The notes under the pieces: model-generated | Told to the model about the DNA's origin: nothing | The model's database searches: none | The model's input: only the letters and a program-made list of their open reading frames with translations | In this document: positions 40,746 through 49,589 of the stretch, in pieces | Numbering within the stretch: position 1 is the stretch's first letter | How the letters are laid out: each line of letters begins with the position of its first letter | Assembly: GCF_024172125.1 (NCBI RefSeq) | Contig: NZ_JAMZEA010000007.1 | Span: forward strand, 598,404-662,403 | From: Actinomadura rupiterrae | Lineage (GTDB): Bacteria; Actinomycetota; Actinomycetes; Streptosporangiales; Streptosporangiaceae | Reading direction: 5' to 3' | DNA: 64,000 bases | Program-made: the position numbers and the translations under genes

Positions 40746-41957
40746 ATGAAGCTCACCCTGGACACCAAGACCTTCGCCGACACTCTGAGCTGGATCACCC
40801 GGAACCTGCCCTCGCACCCGCCGATGCCGGTAATGGCCGGGGTCAAACTCACCGCCACCGCCGACACCGTGCAAGCGGTCGGGCGCGACTGGGAGGTCAC
40901 CTCCCGCGCGGTGCTGGACGCCGACGTCGCCCAGGACGGCACGGTGCTGCTGCCCGGGCGGCTGCTGGCCGACATCACCCGGCAACTGCCCGCCGGGCCA
41001 CTGCAGATCGTCGTGGAGGACGCCACCTGCATCCTCACCGGGCCGCGCTCCACCTTCACCCTGCAGACCCTCCCGCTCGACGACTACCCCGACCCGCCCC
41101 AACCGCCAGACGAGGCCGGACGCATGAGCGCCGAGGCGTTCACCAGCGCCATCACCCAGACCGCGATCGCCGCCGGACACGACTCCACGGTGCCGATGCT
41201 GACCGGCCTGCGCATGGAGTTCACCGGAGACCAGATCGCGTTCGCAGCGACCGACCGGTACCGGCTGGCCGCCGCCGCCCGCACCTGGGAACCCGCCGGC
41301 AGCACCGACGACACCGACGACTCCGGTGAGTACGCCCTGGTGGCCCCGGCCGCCACCCTGGCGAACCTGGCCAAGGGCATCGACCGGAGCATCGAGCACA
41401 TCACCCTCGCCATCAGCCGCCACGCCACCGACAACGGCACCGTGGTGACGGGGCTGTCGATCACCGCCGGGACCCGCACCCTGCACACCCGGGTCCTGGA
41501 GGACAACTTCGTCAAGTGGCGCAAGATCCTGCCCGCCACCTTCACCGCCTCCACCCTTGCCGACACCGGCGAGCTGGCCGCCGCCGTCCGGCGCGTCGCG
41601 ACCGTCGCCGAACGCAACACCCCCGTCCGGCTCACCTGCACCCCCGGCGGCGGCGATGCGGAGGGGGAGATCGAGCTGCAGGCCGGGCACGGCGACGCCG
41701 CCGCCGCCCGCGAAACCCTGCCCGCCCTGGTCACCGCAACCAAGCCGCTAACCATCGCCTTCAACCCCGACTACCTGCTGGACGCGTTGATCACTGTTCC
41801 CGGCGAGCGGATGTGCCTGCACACCACCGACTCCGTCAAGCCCGCGGTGATGGTGCCCGCGCCCGCCGACACGGGCGTCGAGACCCTGCCCGCCAGCGGC
41901 GCCCCCGGACCAGGCGAGCACCGGCACCTGCTCATGCCGGTCCGCGTGACCAGCTGA
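40746..41957 (+). CDS. DNA polymerase III beta subunit (sliding clamp) homologue
   Basis: The 403-residue protein resembles DnaN throughout: MKLTLDTKTFADTLSWITRN at the start, VLLPGRLLADITRQLP in domain I, LTGLRMEFTGDQIAFAATDR followed by YRLA in domain II, and the C-terminal HLLMPVRVTS (chromosomal clamps end MPVR plus a short tail). The clamp encircles DNA and tethers polymerases. An element-borne copy could serve element replication or act on host polymerase traffic. Domain III is shorter and Ala/Thr-rich with an insert near GAPGPGEHR. It is not the host dnaN, which lies by dnaA elsewhere. Confidence 0.85.
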   Translation: MKLTLDTKTFADTLSWITRNLPSHPPMPVMAGVKLTATADTVQAVGRDWEVTSRAVLDADVAQDGTVLLPGRLLADITRQLPAGPLQIVVEDATCILTGPRSTFTLQTLPLDDYPDPPQPPDEAGRMSAEAFTSAITQTAIAAGHDSTVPMLTGLRMEFTGDQIAFAATDRYRLAAAARTWEPAGSTDDTDDSGEYALVAPAATLANLAKGIDRSIEHITLAISRHATDNGTVVTGLSITAGTRTLHTRVLEDNFVKWRKILPATFTASTLADTGELAAAVRRVATVAERNTPVRLTCTPGGGDAEGEIELQAGHGDAAAARETLPALVTATKPLTIAFNPDYLLDALITVPGERMCLHTTDSVKPAVMVPAPADTGVETLPASGAPGPGEHRHLLMPVRVTS

Positions 41958-41979
41958 CCGCGCAAGAAGGGACCAGACC

Positions 41980-42276
41980 ATGAACAACCTGATCCCGGCC
42001 CGCACCTGGGTGCTGTCGGCGGGCGGCTCGCTCGGCCAGGTCGTCGGTCACGACCGCTGGCGGGGAGCCGACTGGTACTTCGTCAGCTTCCGCGACATCA
42101 CCCTCCCCTACTCCGGCATGGCCGAGCGGGTCAACGCCGAGTCGGTCAAGCCCGCCGTCCTGGGCGACAACGTGTGCCGCAAGCGCTGGCTTGAGTGCTT
42201 CTGCGGACTCAAGCACATCCCCGACCCGCAACTGCTGGACGCCCAGACCAAGAAGCTCACCGCCGCCCGCGACTGA
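41980..42276 (+). CDS. Hypothetical protein, 98 residues
   Basis: Begins MNNLIPARTWVLSAGGSLGQ 22 nt after the clamp gene, with GAAGGGA upstream. The segment VVGHDRWRGADWYFVSFRDI is beta-rich and the C-terminal half has three Cys (VCRKRWLECFCGLKHI). No family recognised. Confidence 0.6.
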   Translation: MNNLIPARTWVLSAGGSLGQVVGHDRWRGADWYFVSFRDITLPYSGMAERVNAESVKPAVLGDNVCRKRWLECFCGLKHIPDPQLLDAQTKKLTAARD

Positions 42277-42464
42277 GCGCTTGCCACGCCCCGGCCCGCG
42301 CCCACGGCGGCCAGGGCTTGTCCCCGCCTGGCCGGATCCGCGCATTCCCGTCCCGGCCTGGGCGGACCGTGTGCCCCGCCGCACCACCCGACCCGCCTGG
42401 CCGGCACCAGGCCGCCCCGCTTGTCCGAGGGACGGCCCGGTGCACTTTCTGTTTGGAGAACGCC

Positions 42465-43067
42465 ATGGACTTCACCACCGCGAACAAGGTGTTCCGCCTC
42501 AACGATGCCGACGATCGGCTGCTGGCGTCTGATCGGGACAGCCGGTACGGGGCCTACCTGCGGGCCCGGACGCACATGTTTACCGACCTCGACGACTCCG
42601 AGGCCGTCACCAGCGACCCGGTGCTGTTCACCCGGTCGGCGTGGGTGATCGCCTGCGGGCCGATCATGTCCCCGGCCTATCTGGAGTGGCTGCCCGAGCG
42701 GGTTCAGTCGGTCACCACCGCCTGCAGCGAGCACGACGGTTCGCTGATCGCCCGCGTGCAGATCGCCGTCCCGCGCCCCGCGCAGCTGCGCGGCCTGCGC
42801 GGCTTCCAGGACTGGACCCGGGACTCCACCTGGGGCGGTCCGCGCACCTACCAGACGCCCTACGACGATCAGATGACCGACCGTCCGGCGCTGCTGACCA
42901 GCACCGTGCTGTTGGTGGCGATCCCGCCGGAGCAGCTGCACCAGCCCGTGACCGCGCCCCGCTGGGTGGCGGTCGCGGACGCCAAGGCGGCGGTGCGGCG
43001 GCTGGCCGAGCTGCTTGACGCGCACCTGGAGCCGGTCCTGTCCGCTCTGGACCGGGACGCGCGGTGA
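42465..43067 (+). CDS. Hypothetical protein, 200 residues
   Basis: Begins MDFTTANKVFRLNDADDRLL after GGAGAA. A middle section SAWVIACGPIMSPAYLEWLP and SLIARVQIAVPRPAQLRGLR suggests an alpha/beta fold; a C-terminal helix (AKAAVRRLAELLDAHLEPVL) follows. No catalytic motif is evident. Its stop overlaps the next GTG start. Confidence 0.6.
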   Translation: MDFTTANKVFRLNDADDRLLASDRDSRYGAYLRARTHMFTDLDDSEAVTSDPVLFTRSAWVIACGPIMSPAYLEWLPERVQSVTTACSEHDGSLIARVQIAVPRPAQLRGLRGFQDWTRDSTWGGPRTYQTPYDDQMTDRPALLTSTVLLVAIPPEQLHQPVTAPRWVAVADAKAAVRRLAELLDAHLEPVLSALDRDAR

Positions 43068-43282
43068 AGGTCCGCCTGACCGGCCTGCAGGACGAACTCG
43101 ATGCCGCGGTCACCGTGCTGGGCACGGTGCTGCAGGTCGATGAGGTGTCCCGGCCCTACCCGCGCCGCAACTCTTCCCGGCTGGTCTCGCTGTATCTGGA
43201 GGCCCGCCTGCCCGAGCCCGTCCGCGGCTCGGGGACCGATGACGACAAGAACGCCCGGGACGCCGACGCCGGCAAGCAGTGA
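43064..43282 (+). CDS. Hypothetical protein, 72 residues
   Basis: The GTG start overlaps the preceding stop (GTGA). The product (VRLTGLQDELDAAVTVLGTV, then SSRLVSLYLEARLP) has an alternating beta/alpha pattern and an acidic tail. Similar small proteins occur in other actinomycete elements. Function unknown. Confidence 0.6.
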   Translation: MKVRLTGLQDELDAAVTVLGTVLQVDEVSRPYPRRNSSRLVSLYLEARLPEPVRGSGTDDDKNARDADAGKQ

Positions 43283-43327
43283 CGTCCCGGGCCTCCACTC
43301 CAACCTGATGGAAGGGGTTGGCTCATC

Positions 43328-43825
43328 ATGAACGACCACGCCCCCAACGGCCAGATCCGCTGGCCGCACGACCGTCTCGATCACCCGCTGACCGGCCGCG
43401 CGCTGCCCGCGGAGCAGGCGGGGTTTCAGCTGGCCGAGGCCAGGCGCCTTCAGCTGTTCAACAGCCGCGAGTGGTCCCAGGCTCACGCCGCGCTCGGGGC
43501 GGGATTGGCGACGCTGGCGGTCCAGCAGGAGCTGGCCGCCGCGCGCGGCGAGCTGCGCGCGTTGACCGAGGCCGTGCAGGGCTTGGCGATCGCGCTGACG
43601 ACCGGGATGGGGCTGCTCACCGGGCAGGTTCGCGGCGGCTGCACCGAGATCGCCGGGCGTATCCCCGCCGATCTGACCGACCGCCTCACCGACGCTCTCG
43701 CCGAGCTGCGAGACGAGCTGTGCACCGAGGTCGCTGAGGCCGGCGCCCGCCAGCCGTGCTCGGACCTGCCGCGGCGCCGGGCGTGGTGGCCGTGGCGACG
43801 CCGAGAGGGCGGTGAGCAGCGATGA
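43328..43825 (+). CDS. Hypothetical helical protein, 165 residues
   Basis: Begins MNDHAPNGQIRWPHDRLDHP with GAAGGGG upstream. The central part is a long helix (ALGAGLATLAVQQELAAARG, then ELRALTEAVQGLAIALTTGM) with weak hydrophobicity, and the C-terminus is basic (PRRRAWWPWRRREGGEQR). It overlaps the DUF2637-like gene by 4 nt, so it may belong to the transfer cluster. Confidence 0.6.
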   Translation: MNDHAPNGQIRWPHDRLDHPLTGRALPAEQAGFQLAEARRLQLFNSREWSQAHAALGAGLATLAVQQELAAARGELRALTEAVQGLAIALTTGMGLLTGQVRGGCTEIAGRIPADLTDRLTDALAELRDELCTEVAEAGARQPCSDLPRRRAWWPWRRREGGEQR

Positions 43826-45225
43826 GTTGGGATGTCCGTTCCGAGCGCATCGCTGCGCGCGCCTCCGCCGCCAAGGCCGCCGCCGAAGCCGAGGCGCTGC
43901 GCACGCAGACCGCCATTGAGCGCGAGCGGGCCCGTGCCGAGCTGGACGACCAGCGCGGTGACAAGCGTCGTGCCCGCCGCGCCGAGACCCGCGCCGCCCT
44001 CGCCAAGGCGGTCCGGGAGCGCGCGGGACTGGTGCTGCCGGTGGTGGCCGTCGGGTCCCCGGCCGTGCTCGCCTGGCGCGGCCAGGGGCAGTTCGCCGAC
44101 GCGCAGATGCACCTGGGGCTGCTGTCGCCGCTGCTGCCGATCGCGATCGAGGGCAGCGTCCTGTACTGCGCCTACCTGGCGCATCAGGCCGTCGCCGCCG
44201 CCCTGCCCGCCACCCGGTACCGGGTGCTGAGCTGGCTGCTGGCGTTCATGGCCGCCGGGATGAACCTCTGGCACGGCCGCGCCGCCTCCGGACTGCAGGT
44301 CGGGGTCGCGCTCGCCGCCACCAGCCTGCTGTCGATCGTGCTGCTGGAGCTGACCATCGGGCTCCGCAAGGCCCGCCAGGAGCAGCAGTCCACCGGCCGG
44401 ACCGCCGCCGAGGTCCGCCGCGCCCTGATCCGCCGGGTGCGCTACCCGCGGCTCAGCCTGTCCGCCGACGCCCTGGCCGCTGCACGCGACCTGGACGCCG
44501 GGCAGGCATGGCGGGCCGCGTGGGTGGAGCGGTACGGCCTCGGGCCGGAGGCGACCCGGCGGGACCGGCGGATCGCCCGCCGAATCCTGCGCTATGACCA
44601 GCGCGCCGCCAAGCAGATGGCCCGCGACATGCAACTGACCATCGTCGACGGCCAGCTCGTCCCGATCGTCTGGTTCAACGACAACGACCCCGACAAGCAG
44701 CCCGCCGCCCCGGATGCACACGGCGAGGCCCAACCGCTGGTGGACTCCTCAGCCTGGGACGAGGTCATCAACCTCAACGTCCAGGAACGCGCCCCGGGCA
44801 TGATCGCTGACATCGAGCGGTACCTGACCGAACAGGCCGAACGCACCGGCGGACCGCTCCTGGAAATGCCGTCCGGCGGCGACGAGCGCCGCGCTCCTCA
44901 GCGCGAAGAGCGCCCGGACCGTCCGGGCGAAGAGCACTCAGGCGAGCACGGTGAAGAGCGGCCGGAGGGTCGCGGCAAGCGCCGCTCGTCCCGACGCAGC
45001 AAGAGCGGACGGCGTGCAGCTCGCCGAGCACCGCAGGGCCAGTTCGAAGAGCGCCTGGCCACCACCCGCCGCCTGATGGACGAGCACGACAACCGGCTGT
45101 CCTCCACGCAGCTCGCGAGCGAGCTGGGGATCGGGCAGTCCACGGCCAGGAAGCTGCTGCGCACGGTGCGGATCGAGCGCGGCCTGGCCATCCCGACCCA
45201 GCGCGAGAACGGAGACACCCCATGA
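43822..45225 (+). CDS. DUF2637-like (Spd-type) membrane protein with C-terminal HTH
   Basis: The 467-residue protein has a charged coiled-coil N-terminus (SAKAAAEAEALRTQTAIERE), then four hydrophobic segments at about 70-185 (GLVLPVVAVGSPAVLAW; LLSPLLPIAIEGSVLYCAYL; YRVLSWLLAFMAAGMNLW; VALAATSLLSIVLLELTIGL). This is the DUF2637 arrangement of spread/transfer proteins in actinomycete plasmids. A cytoplasmic region with Arg/Glu repeats follows, then an HTH-like end (TQLASELGIGQSTARKLLRT). The DNA-binding end on a membrane protein suggests a role in bringing element DNA to the transfer site. Overlaps both neighbours by 4 nt. Confidence 0.75.
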   Translation: MSWDVRSERIAARASAAKAAAEAEALRTQTAIERERARAELDDQRGDKRRARRAETRAALAKAVRERAGLVLPVVAVGSPAVLAWRGQGQFADAQMHLGLLSPLLPIAIEGSVLYCAYLAHQAVAAALPATRYRVLSWLLAFMAAGMNLWHGRAASGLQVGVALAATSLLSIVLLELTIGLRKARQEQQSTGRTAAEVRRALIRRVRYPRLSLSADALAAARDLDAGQAWRAAWVERYGLGPEATRRDRRIARRILRYDQRAAKQMARDMQLTIVDGQLVPIVWFNDNDPDKQPAAPDAHGEAQPLVDSSAWDEVINLNVQERAPGMIADIERYLTEQAERTGGPLLEMPSGGDERRAPQREERPDRPGEEHSGEHGEERPEGRGKRRSSRRSKSGRRAARRAPQGQFEERLATTRRLMDEHDNRLSSTQLASELGIGQSTARKLLRTVRIERGLAIPTQRENGDTP

Positions 45226-45494
45226 CCATCACCGCCCCGAACCCCGCCGTGCTCGACCTGCGGGAGCAGGTGCGAGCCGCCCGCGCGAAGGTCCTGCAGT
45301 TGCGCGCCGAGCTGAGCGAGGTCCGCACCGCGCTCGACCTGACCCGGGACGAGTTGGCCCAGGCCCGGATCGAGCTGGAGGTGCTGGGAGAGCAGGAGGC
45401 GGCGCTGCGCCGGACTGCCGAGTCCGAGCACCTCGCGCGCTGCGCCGCCGAGGCGCTGCTGCAGCGTCCGCCGAGCGGAGGCGACCAGCCGTGA
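45222..45494 (+). CDS. Small coiled-coil protein, 90 residues
   Basis: Starts with ATGA overlap. Residues 12-75 are a strong heptad-type coiled coil (LREQVRAARAKVLQLRAELS; LTRDELAQARIELEVLGEQE). No other domain. Probably a structural partner of adjacent transfer proteins; function unknown. Confidence 0.65.
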   Translation: MTITAPNPAVLDLREQVRAARAKVLQLRAELSEVRTALDLTRDELAQARIELEVLGEQEAALRRTAESEHLARCAAEALLQRPPSGGDQP

Positions 45495-45820
45495 TCACCT
45501 TGACGGACTGGACGTCCACCGCGGCCCGCGCCCTTCCGGCGCGGGCCGCGGCGTCTGTGCAGCACATGCAGACCGTGCCCGCCTCGGGCGAGGTGCTGGA
45601 GATGGTGCTGACCTTCGCGGCGCTGACGGCGCTGGCCGCCGCGCTGGTGCTGGCGGTCAGCTCGGGCTGCGCCCGGGTGATGGCCGCCATGCGCATCCCC
45701 GAATCCTGGCGCGAGCACCCCCTCCAGTCGGCCACCCGCCGGTGGAGGTGGGCCGTGACGTTGTGGCACACCGCCGCGGCGCTGTGCACGCTGTGCGTGC
45801 TGGTGGGGGTGGGGTCATGA
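45491..45820 (+). CDS. Small membrane protein, 109 residues
   Basis: Two hydrophobic segments, VLEMVLTFAALTALAAALVL and VTLWHTAAALCTLCVLVGVG, flank a basic loop (MRIPESWREHPLQSATRRWR). Overlaps both neighbours by 4 nt. Probably part of the transfer membrane complex; not assigned. Confidence 0.65.
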   Translation: MITLTDWTSTAARALPARAAASVQHMQTVPASGEVLEMVLTFAALTALAAALVLAVSSGCARVMAAMRIPESWREHPLQSATRRWRWAVTLWHTAAALCTLCVLVGVGS

Positions 45821-46269
45821 GCATCTGCGTCATGACCGGCCGCGGTGGGCTGCCCGGCACGTTCGCCTCGGTGGAGCACGCCCGGCACCTCATCGCCGAC
45901 GCCCTGGCCGGCTGCCTGCCGGGTGAGGTGCTGGACGATGTGCTGCTGGCGGTCGGGGAACTGGCCGCCAACGCCGTCCGGCACACCGCCAGCGGTCACC
46001 CGGGCGGCACGTTCACCGTGCTCGCCGGGATCAAGGACGGCCTGGTCCAGGTCGCCGTGCTCGACCAGGGCGCCCCGGGCTGCCCGGCCATCACCACCAG
46101 TACGGAGCTGTTCGCCCCGTCGGGGCGCGGTCTGGCGATGCTCGCCGAACTCGGTGAGTGGGGCTGGATCGGCAGCGCCCGCGCCCGGCTCACCTGGTGG
46201 CGATGCCCCCTCACCCCGGCCGCCTCCCTGCCCGCGGCTCCGGGCGGTAGCGCTGCGGAGGCCCTCTGA
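45817..46269 (+). CDS. RsbW-like ATP-binding protein (GHKL fold)
   Basis: The 150-residue protein has the HATPase_c pattern of anti-sigma factor kinases: a helix with LLAVGELAANAVRHTASGHP (N box), VQVAVLDQGAPGCP (G1-like DxG), and PSGRGLAMLAELGEWGWIGS (G2-like GRGL). Such proteins bind or phosphorylate anti-anti-sigma partners. No partner gene is adjacent, so it may act on host regulators. Overlaps the previous gene by 4 nt and the next by 1 nt. Confidence 0.85.
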   Translation: MSICVMTGRGGLPGTFASVEHARHLIADALAGCLPGEVLDDVLLAVGELAANAVRHTASGHPGGTFTVLAGIKDGLVQVAVLDQGAPGCPAITTSTELFAPSGRGLAMLAELGEWGWIGSARARLTWWRCPLTPAASLPAAPGGSAAEAL

Positions 46270-46682
46270 TGGCCGGACGTCGCCGCGCGGCGGGAAAGCC
46301 GCTGCTCAGCACCGTGAAGGCCACCCGGGTCCGGAACCGGTACGCGGCCCGGTTCGCCGAGGCGGGCACGGTCGATGCCCGCGTCTCGACGGCGGCGGAC
46401 TTTGTTCGCGCCGCGTTCGGCCCGGCCGCCGCCCCGGAGCAGGTCGCGCCGGTGGTGGCCGAGCTGCTGCAGGCCGCGGACCGGGTGTGGGCCGAGCGGC
46501 ACCGCAGCCAGGTGCAGGCCGACCTGGCCGCCGCCGACACCGGCAGTCGCCAGGTCGCCGTCGCGGCCCGCTACCTGCGGGCCGCGCTCGGCCCTGCCCC
46601 GTCCGGCAAGGCCATGGAGATCGCCGAGGCGGCGGTGCAGCGGATGCGGCACGCCGCCGAGAACCAGATCGGAGGCCGGTGA
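46269..46682 (+). CDS. Hypothetical helical protein, 137 residues
   Basis: ATG overlaps the previous stop (TGATG). A basic N-terminus (MAGRRRAAGKPLLSTVKATR) is followed by regular helices (VAPVVAELLQAADRVWAERH; AVAARYLRAALGPAPSGKAM). No family recognised. Confidence 0.6.
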   Translation: MAGRRRAAGKPLLSTVKATRVRNRYAARFAEAGTVDARVSTAADFVRAAFGPAAAPEQVAPVVAELLQAADRVWAERHRSQVQADLAAADTGSRQVAVAARYLRAALGPAPSGKAMEIAEAAVQRMRHAAENQIGGR

Positions 46683-47407
46683 TGTTCGGCCGCAGACCCG
46701 ACCCGGTGCGTTGGAGCACCCCGGTCGACGCCCCGCCCGCAACTACCGACCGTCAACACCAGGCCGAGGCCGCTCCCGGGCGGACCGGCCGCGTGTTCGC
46801 CCCGGACGACGGGGACGGGCCGCACAGTGCACCGCACAGTGCGGCCGGAACTGCGCAGTCGGCCACAGGCGACGACAAGGCGCGCGGGCGCACCTGCACG
46901 TGCGCCTGCGCGCGCGAGGGTAGCGGCCAAACCGCACAGTCGCCAGCATGCCCCGTGCACCCGCCCGGCCCCCGGAGCATGCCTGCGGCGAGACCCGCGA
47001 CCGTCCCCGCGACGGGCACGCACCGTGACGGCGACCCTCCCTCGGACTCCAGCCCGGCCGACCCGCCGGAGCAGGACACCGACGGCCAGGACCACGACGC
47101 GGGCGCCCACCGGGCCGAACCGCTCTGGCCGCAGGTCCGGGCCCAAGGGTCGGCGGCGCTGGCGTTCTGGACCCCGCCCGACATCTGGAGCCACGACAGG
47201 CCCTCGCTGGAACGCGTGTGGGCCTACGCCGCCCGCGGCGCGTGGACGACGCCGTCCGGTGCGCTGCGGTGGCTCGGCCGCCTCTACGCCGTCCCCGCGG
47301 CGGTGGTGATCGGGCTGCTGTACGGGCTGGCGTGGATTGTCGAGCGTCCGTCCCGACTGATCGCCGCGCTGGCCCTGCTGGCCGTCGCCGGCGTCTGGCC
47401 GCTGTGA
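46682..47407 (+). CDS. Pro-rich protein with C-terminal membrane segments, 241 residues
   Basis: ATG overlaps the preceding stop. The first 150 residues are Pro/Asp/Gly/Thr-rich and probably disordered, with a Cys cluster (CTCACAREG). The C-terminus has two hydrophobic stretches, LYAVPAAVVIGLLYGLAWIV and RLIAALALLAVAGVWPL. Likely membrane-anchored; function unknown. Followed by another membrane protein 43 nt on. Confidence 0.6.
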   Translation: MFGRRPDPVRWSTPVDAPPATTDRQHQAEAAPGRTGRVFAPDDGDGPHSAPHSAAGTAQSATGDDKARGRTCTCACAREGSGQTAQSPACPVHPPGPRSMPAARPATVPATGTHRDGDPPSDSSPADPPEQDTDGQDHDAGAHRAEPLWPQVRAQGSAALAFWTPPDIWSHDRPSLERVWAYAARGAWTTPSGALRWLGRLYAVPAAVVIGLLYGLAWIVERPSRLIAALALLAVAGVWPL

Positions 47408-47450
47408 GCCGCTGACCGCTGATCACAAACAACGATGGAAGGAGGCCGAC

Positions 47451-47894
47451 ATGTCCAACGTCGGTCTGGTGGTGGCGCTGCCCGCACTGTTGGTGCTGAT
47501 CGCGCTGAACAAGAAGCACAAGGGCAAGCCGAAGAACAAGCTCGCCAAGGCCATCATCGGGATCGCGATCCTGCTGATGGCCTTCACCGTCGGGTGCGGG
47601 TTCGCCTACAGCTTCGTCGGCCGCTGGGCCGCCGCCGCGGTGTCCACGGCCGCCGGGTGGATCAGCGCGGGCGGCGGGCTGGCGATCGGCCTGACCGTGG
47701 TCGGGATCCTGTGGGCCACCGCGGACGTGATGTACGACCGCAAGGCCGACAAGGGCGCCCAGGGTTGGCTGATCGTCCTGCCGACGCTGCTGGCGCTGGT
47801 GGTCGGCGGCCAGATGGGCGCGACCGGCGGCCACGCCGTCGCGGTGTTCTTCGACCAGGCGCACACGCTGCTGACCCGGATGGGCGGTGCGTGA
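47451..47894 (+). CDS. Membrane protein with about four transmembrane segments, 147 residues
   Basis: ATG 47451 follows GGAAGGAGG. Hydrophobic segments: VGLVVALPALLVLIALN, AIIGIAILLMAFTVGCGFAY, GLAIGLTVVGILWATADV and GWLIVLPTLLALVVGGQMG, with a basic loop KKHKGKPKNK after the first. Size and layout suit a small Spd-like transfer protein. Overlaps the next ATG by 1 nt. Confidence 0.65.
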   Translation: MSNVGLVVALPALLVLIALNKKHKGKPKNKLAKAIIGIAILLMAFTVGCGFAYSFVGRWAAAAVSTAAGWISAGGGLAIGLTVVGILWATADVMYDRKADKGAQGWLIVLPTLLALVVGGQMGATGGHAVAVFFDQAHTLLTRMGGA

Positions 47895-49390
47895 TGGATC
47901 CGCTGACCGCCCTGCTGGTGGCGATGTGGATCGCGGGCCACTTCACCAAGAACGTCACCCAGGACCTGGCGTGGAAGGCGCGCGGGGAGGACCCGCCGTC
48001 GTTTCGCCGGGAACAGGCCCGGCGGGCCAACGGCACCAGCCGCCGGCCGTTCACCGAACGCCGCGAGGCCCGCCGATTCTGGGTCAACGCCTGGGAAGAC
48101 GCGTGGGAGAACGCCGACGCCCGCCGGGCGCGCCGCCACGACCGCAAAGCCGAGCGGCTCCGCGAGAAATGGGAGCTGCAGGACGAAGTCGAACGCGCCG
48201 AGAAGCAGGCCCACGACCGCAACCGCGCCCTCGACGCCGCTGAGGACGCCGCGCACGACCGCAACCTGCAGCTGGAGCAGTGCGAGCAATGCGGCACCGC
48301 CTACCCCGAATCCGAACTCACCGCCGTCGTGGTCGACGGGCAGGCCCGCTGGCGCTGCCGCACCTGCGCGGCCAAGGCCATCAAGCCTTCCGCACAGGAG
48401 CAGTACCCCAAGTGCTGGCGGTGCGGACGGCTGACCTCGGCCCCGCAGAACTACTACTGGCGCGGCATGAACTGCGTGCTGTGCCGCCCGTGCCACCGGC
48501 ACCTGGTGCGCACCCAGGGCGTGGATGTTCCGCCGACCGGCGACGGGGTGTCAGCGCCGCGGGTCGACACCGAGGTCGTCCTGCCGGAGGACGAGCACGT
48601 GCTGGACCCGCCGGAGCGTCCGGTTCGGCCTCGTCCGGGAACCAGCGAGTTCTGCCCGCACTGCGTGGCCTGGAGGGATCACGACTGGCAGGGGCGGCCG
48701 GTGATCGTCCACGAACGGCACTGCCTGCGCAACATCCCCGCCTTCCGGCCCGAGGACGCCGCCCGTGAGGACGGCGCCGACCCGCCCGCCGACACCACGT
48801 CCGACAACACCCCGGACCACGCCCCTGACGACGCTTCGGCTCAGGCCCGGACCGGGGAGCCGCCCCCGGGCCGGTTCTCCACCGACAAGGAGGCCAACGA
48901 TCCGCTCATCCCGGGCACCGCCCGCACCACCGACCCGCCCGCACCCGCCAAGGGTGAGGCGCAGGTCATCCAGTTCAGCACCTGGCGGCGCGACCACCCC
49001 GCGCCCGACAACAGCGATCGCAGCACGGCATCGACCACCAACCAGGCCCCGGTCGGGGCCGCAACCGCCGCGAGCGCGGCGGCAACCGTGACGGAGGAAT
49101 CCATGAGTGCAGAGAGCCAGACCCTCAGCCAGGCCATCGCCTTCACCAACGGCATGGCCACCAGCGCCAGCGCGGCCTTCAGCAACACCGAGCTGTCGCT
49201 GACCGGGCTGCGCACCGGCGGCGTGAGCGGCGAGGCGCTGAACGCGCTGGAGCAGGCGATGGAGGCCATGCAACAGGCCCAGGCCGCCTACCAGCGCGCC
49301 AACGCCGTCCTGATCAACCACCTGGCCGTCCGCGAGGCCTACGAGGCCAACCAGGGCGCCGGATCCCGCGAGTACGTCACCCAGGACTAA
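47894..49390 (+). CDS. Large hypothetical protein with two Cys-rich zinc-ribbon regions, 498 residues
   Basis: The N-terminus has a short hydrophobic stretch (LTALLVAMWIAGHF), then a charged helical region (RREARRFWVNAWEDAWENAD; LREKWELQDEVERAEKQAHD). Two CxxC pairs follow (CEQCGTAYP / CRTCAAKA, then CWRCGRLTS / CVLCRPCHRH), and another lies near residue 255 (FCPHCVAWRDHDW). The last 96 residues (MSAESQTLSQAIAFTNGMAT onward) form a separate helical unit with its own ribosome-binding site (GGAGGA 49093-49098, ATG 49103), so a second protein may be made from inside the gene. No family recognised. It precedes the TraB-like gene. Confidence 0.65.
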   Translation: MDPLTALLVAMWIAGHFTKNVTQDLAWKARGEDPPSFRREQARRANGTSRRPFTERREARRFWVNAWEDAWENADARRARRHDRKAERLREKWELQDEVERAEKQAHDRNRALDAAEDAAHDRNLQLEQCEQCGTAYPESELTAVVVDGQARWRCRTCAAKAIKPSAQEQYPKCWRCGRLTSAPQNYYWRGMNCVLCRPCHRHLVRTQGVDVPPTGDGVSAPRVDTEVVLPEDEHVLDPPERPVRPRPGTSEFCPHCVAWRDHDWQGRPVIVHERHCLRNIPAFRPEDAAREDGADPPADTTSDNTPDHAPDDASAQARTGEPPPGRFSTDKEANDPLIPGTARTTDPPAPAKGEAQVIQFSTWRRDHPAPDNSDRSTASTTNQAPVGAATAASAAATVTEESMSAESQTLSQAIAFTNGMATSASAAFSNTELSLTGLRTGGVSGEALNALEQAMEAMQQAQAAYQRANAVLINHLAVREAYEANQGAGSREYVTQD

Positions 49391-49589
49391 CCCCGGCCTT
49401 CACCCGGCCCCTAGGCCCAGCTCCCGGGTCTTGAGCCCCGGGCGCGTGGCGCGCCCGGGGCGCCCGCACCGCCGCCGCGTGCCCCGTGCCCGGCGGCCGG
49501 TGTGGGCGTCCCAGGTCTTCCACCCGCAGCGCTACCGAACGCATCACCCCGCGCCGAGAGCGGCGACCAACCACCACCAGGAGGAGACG

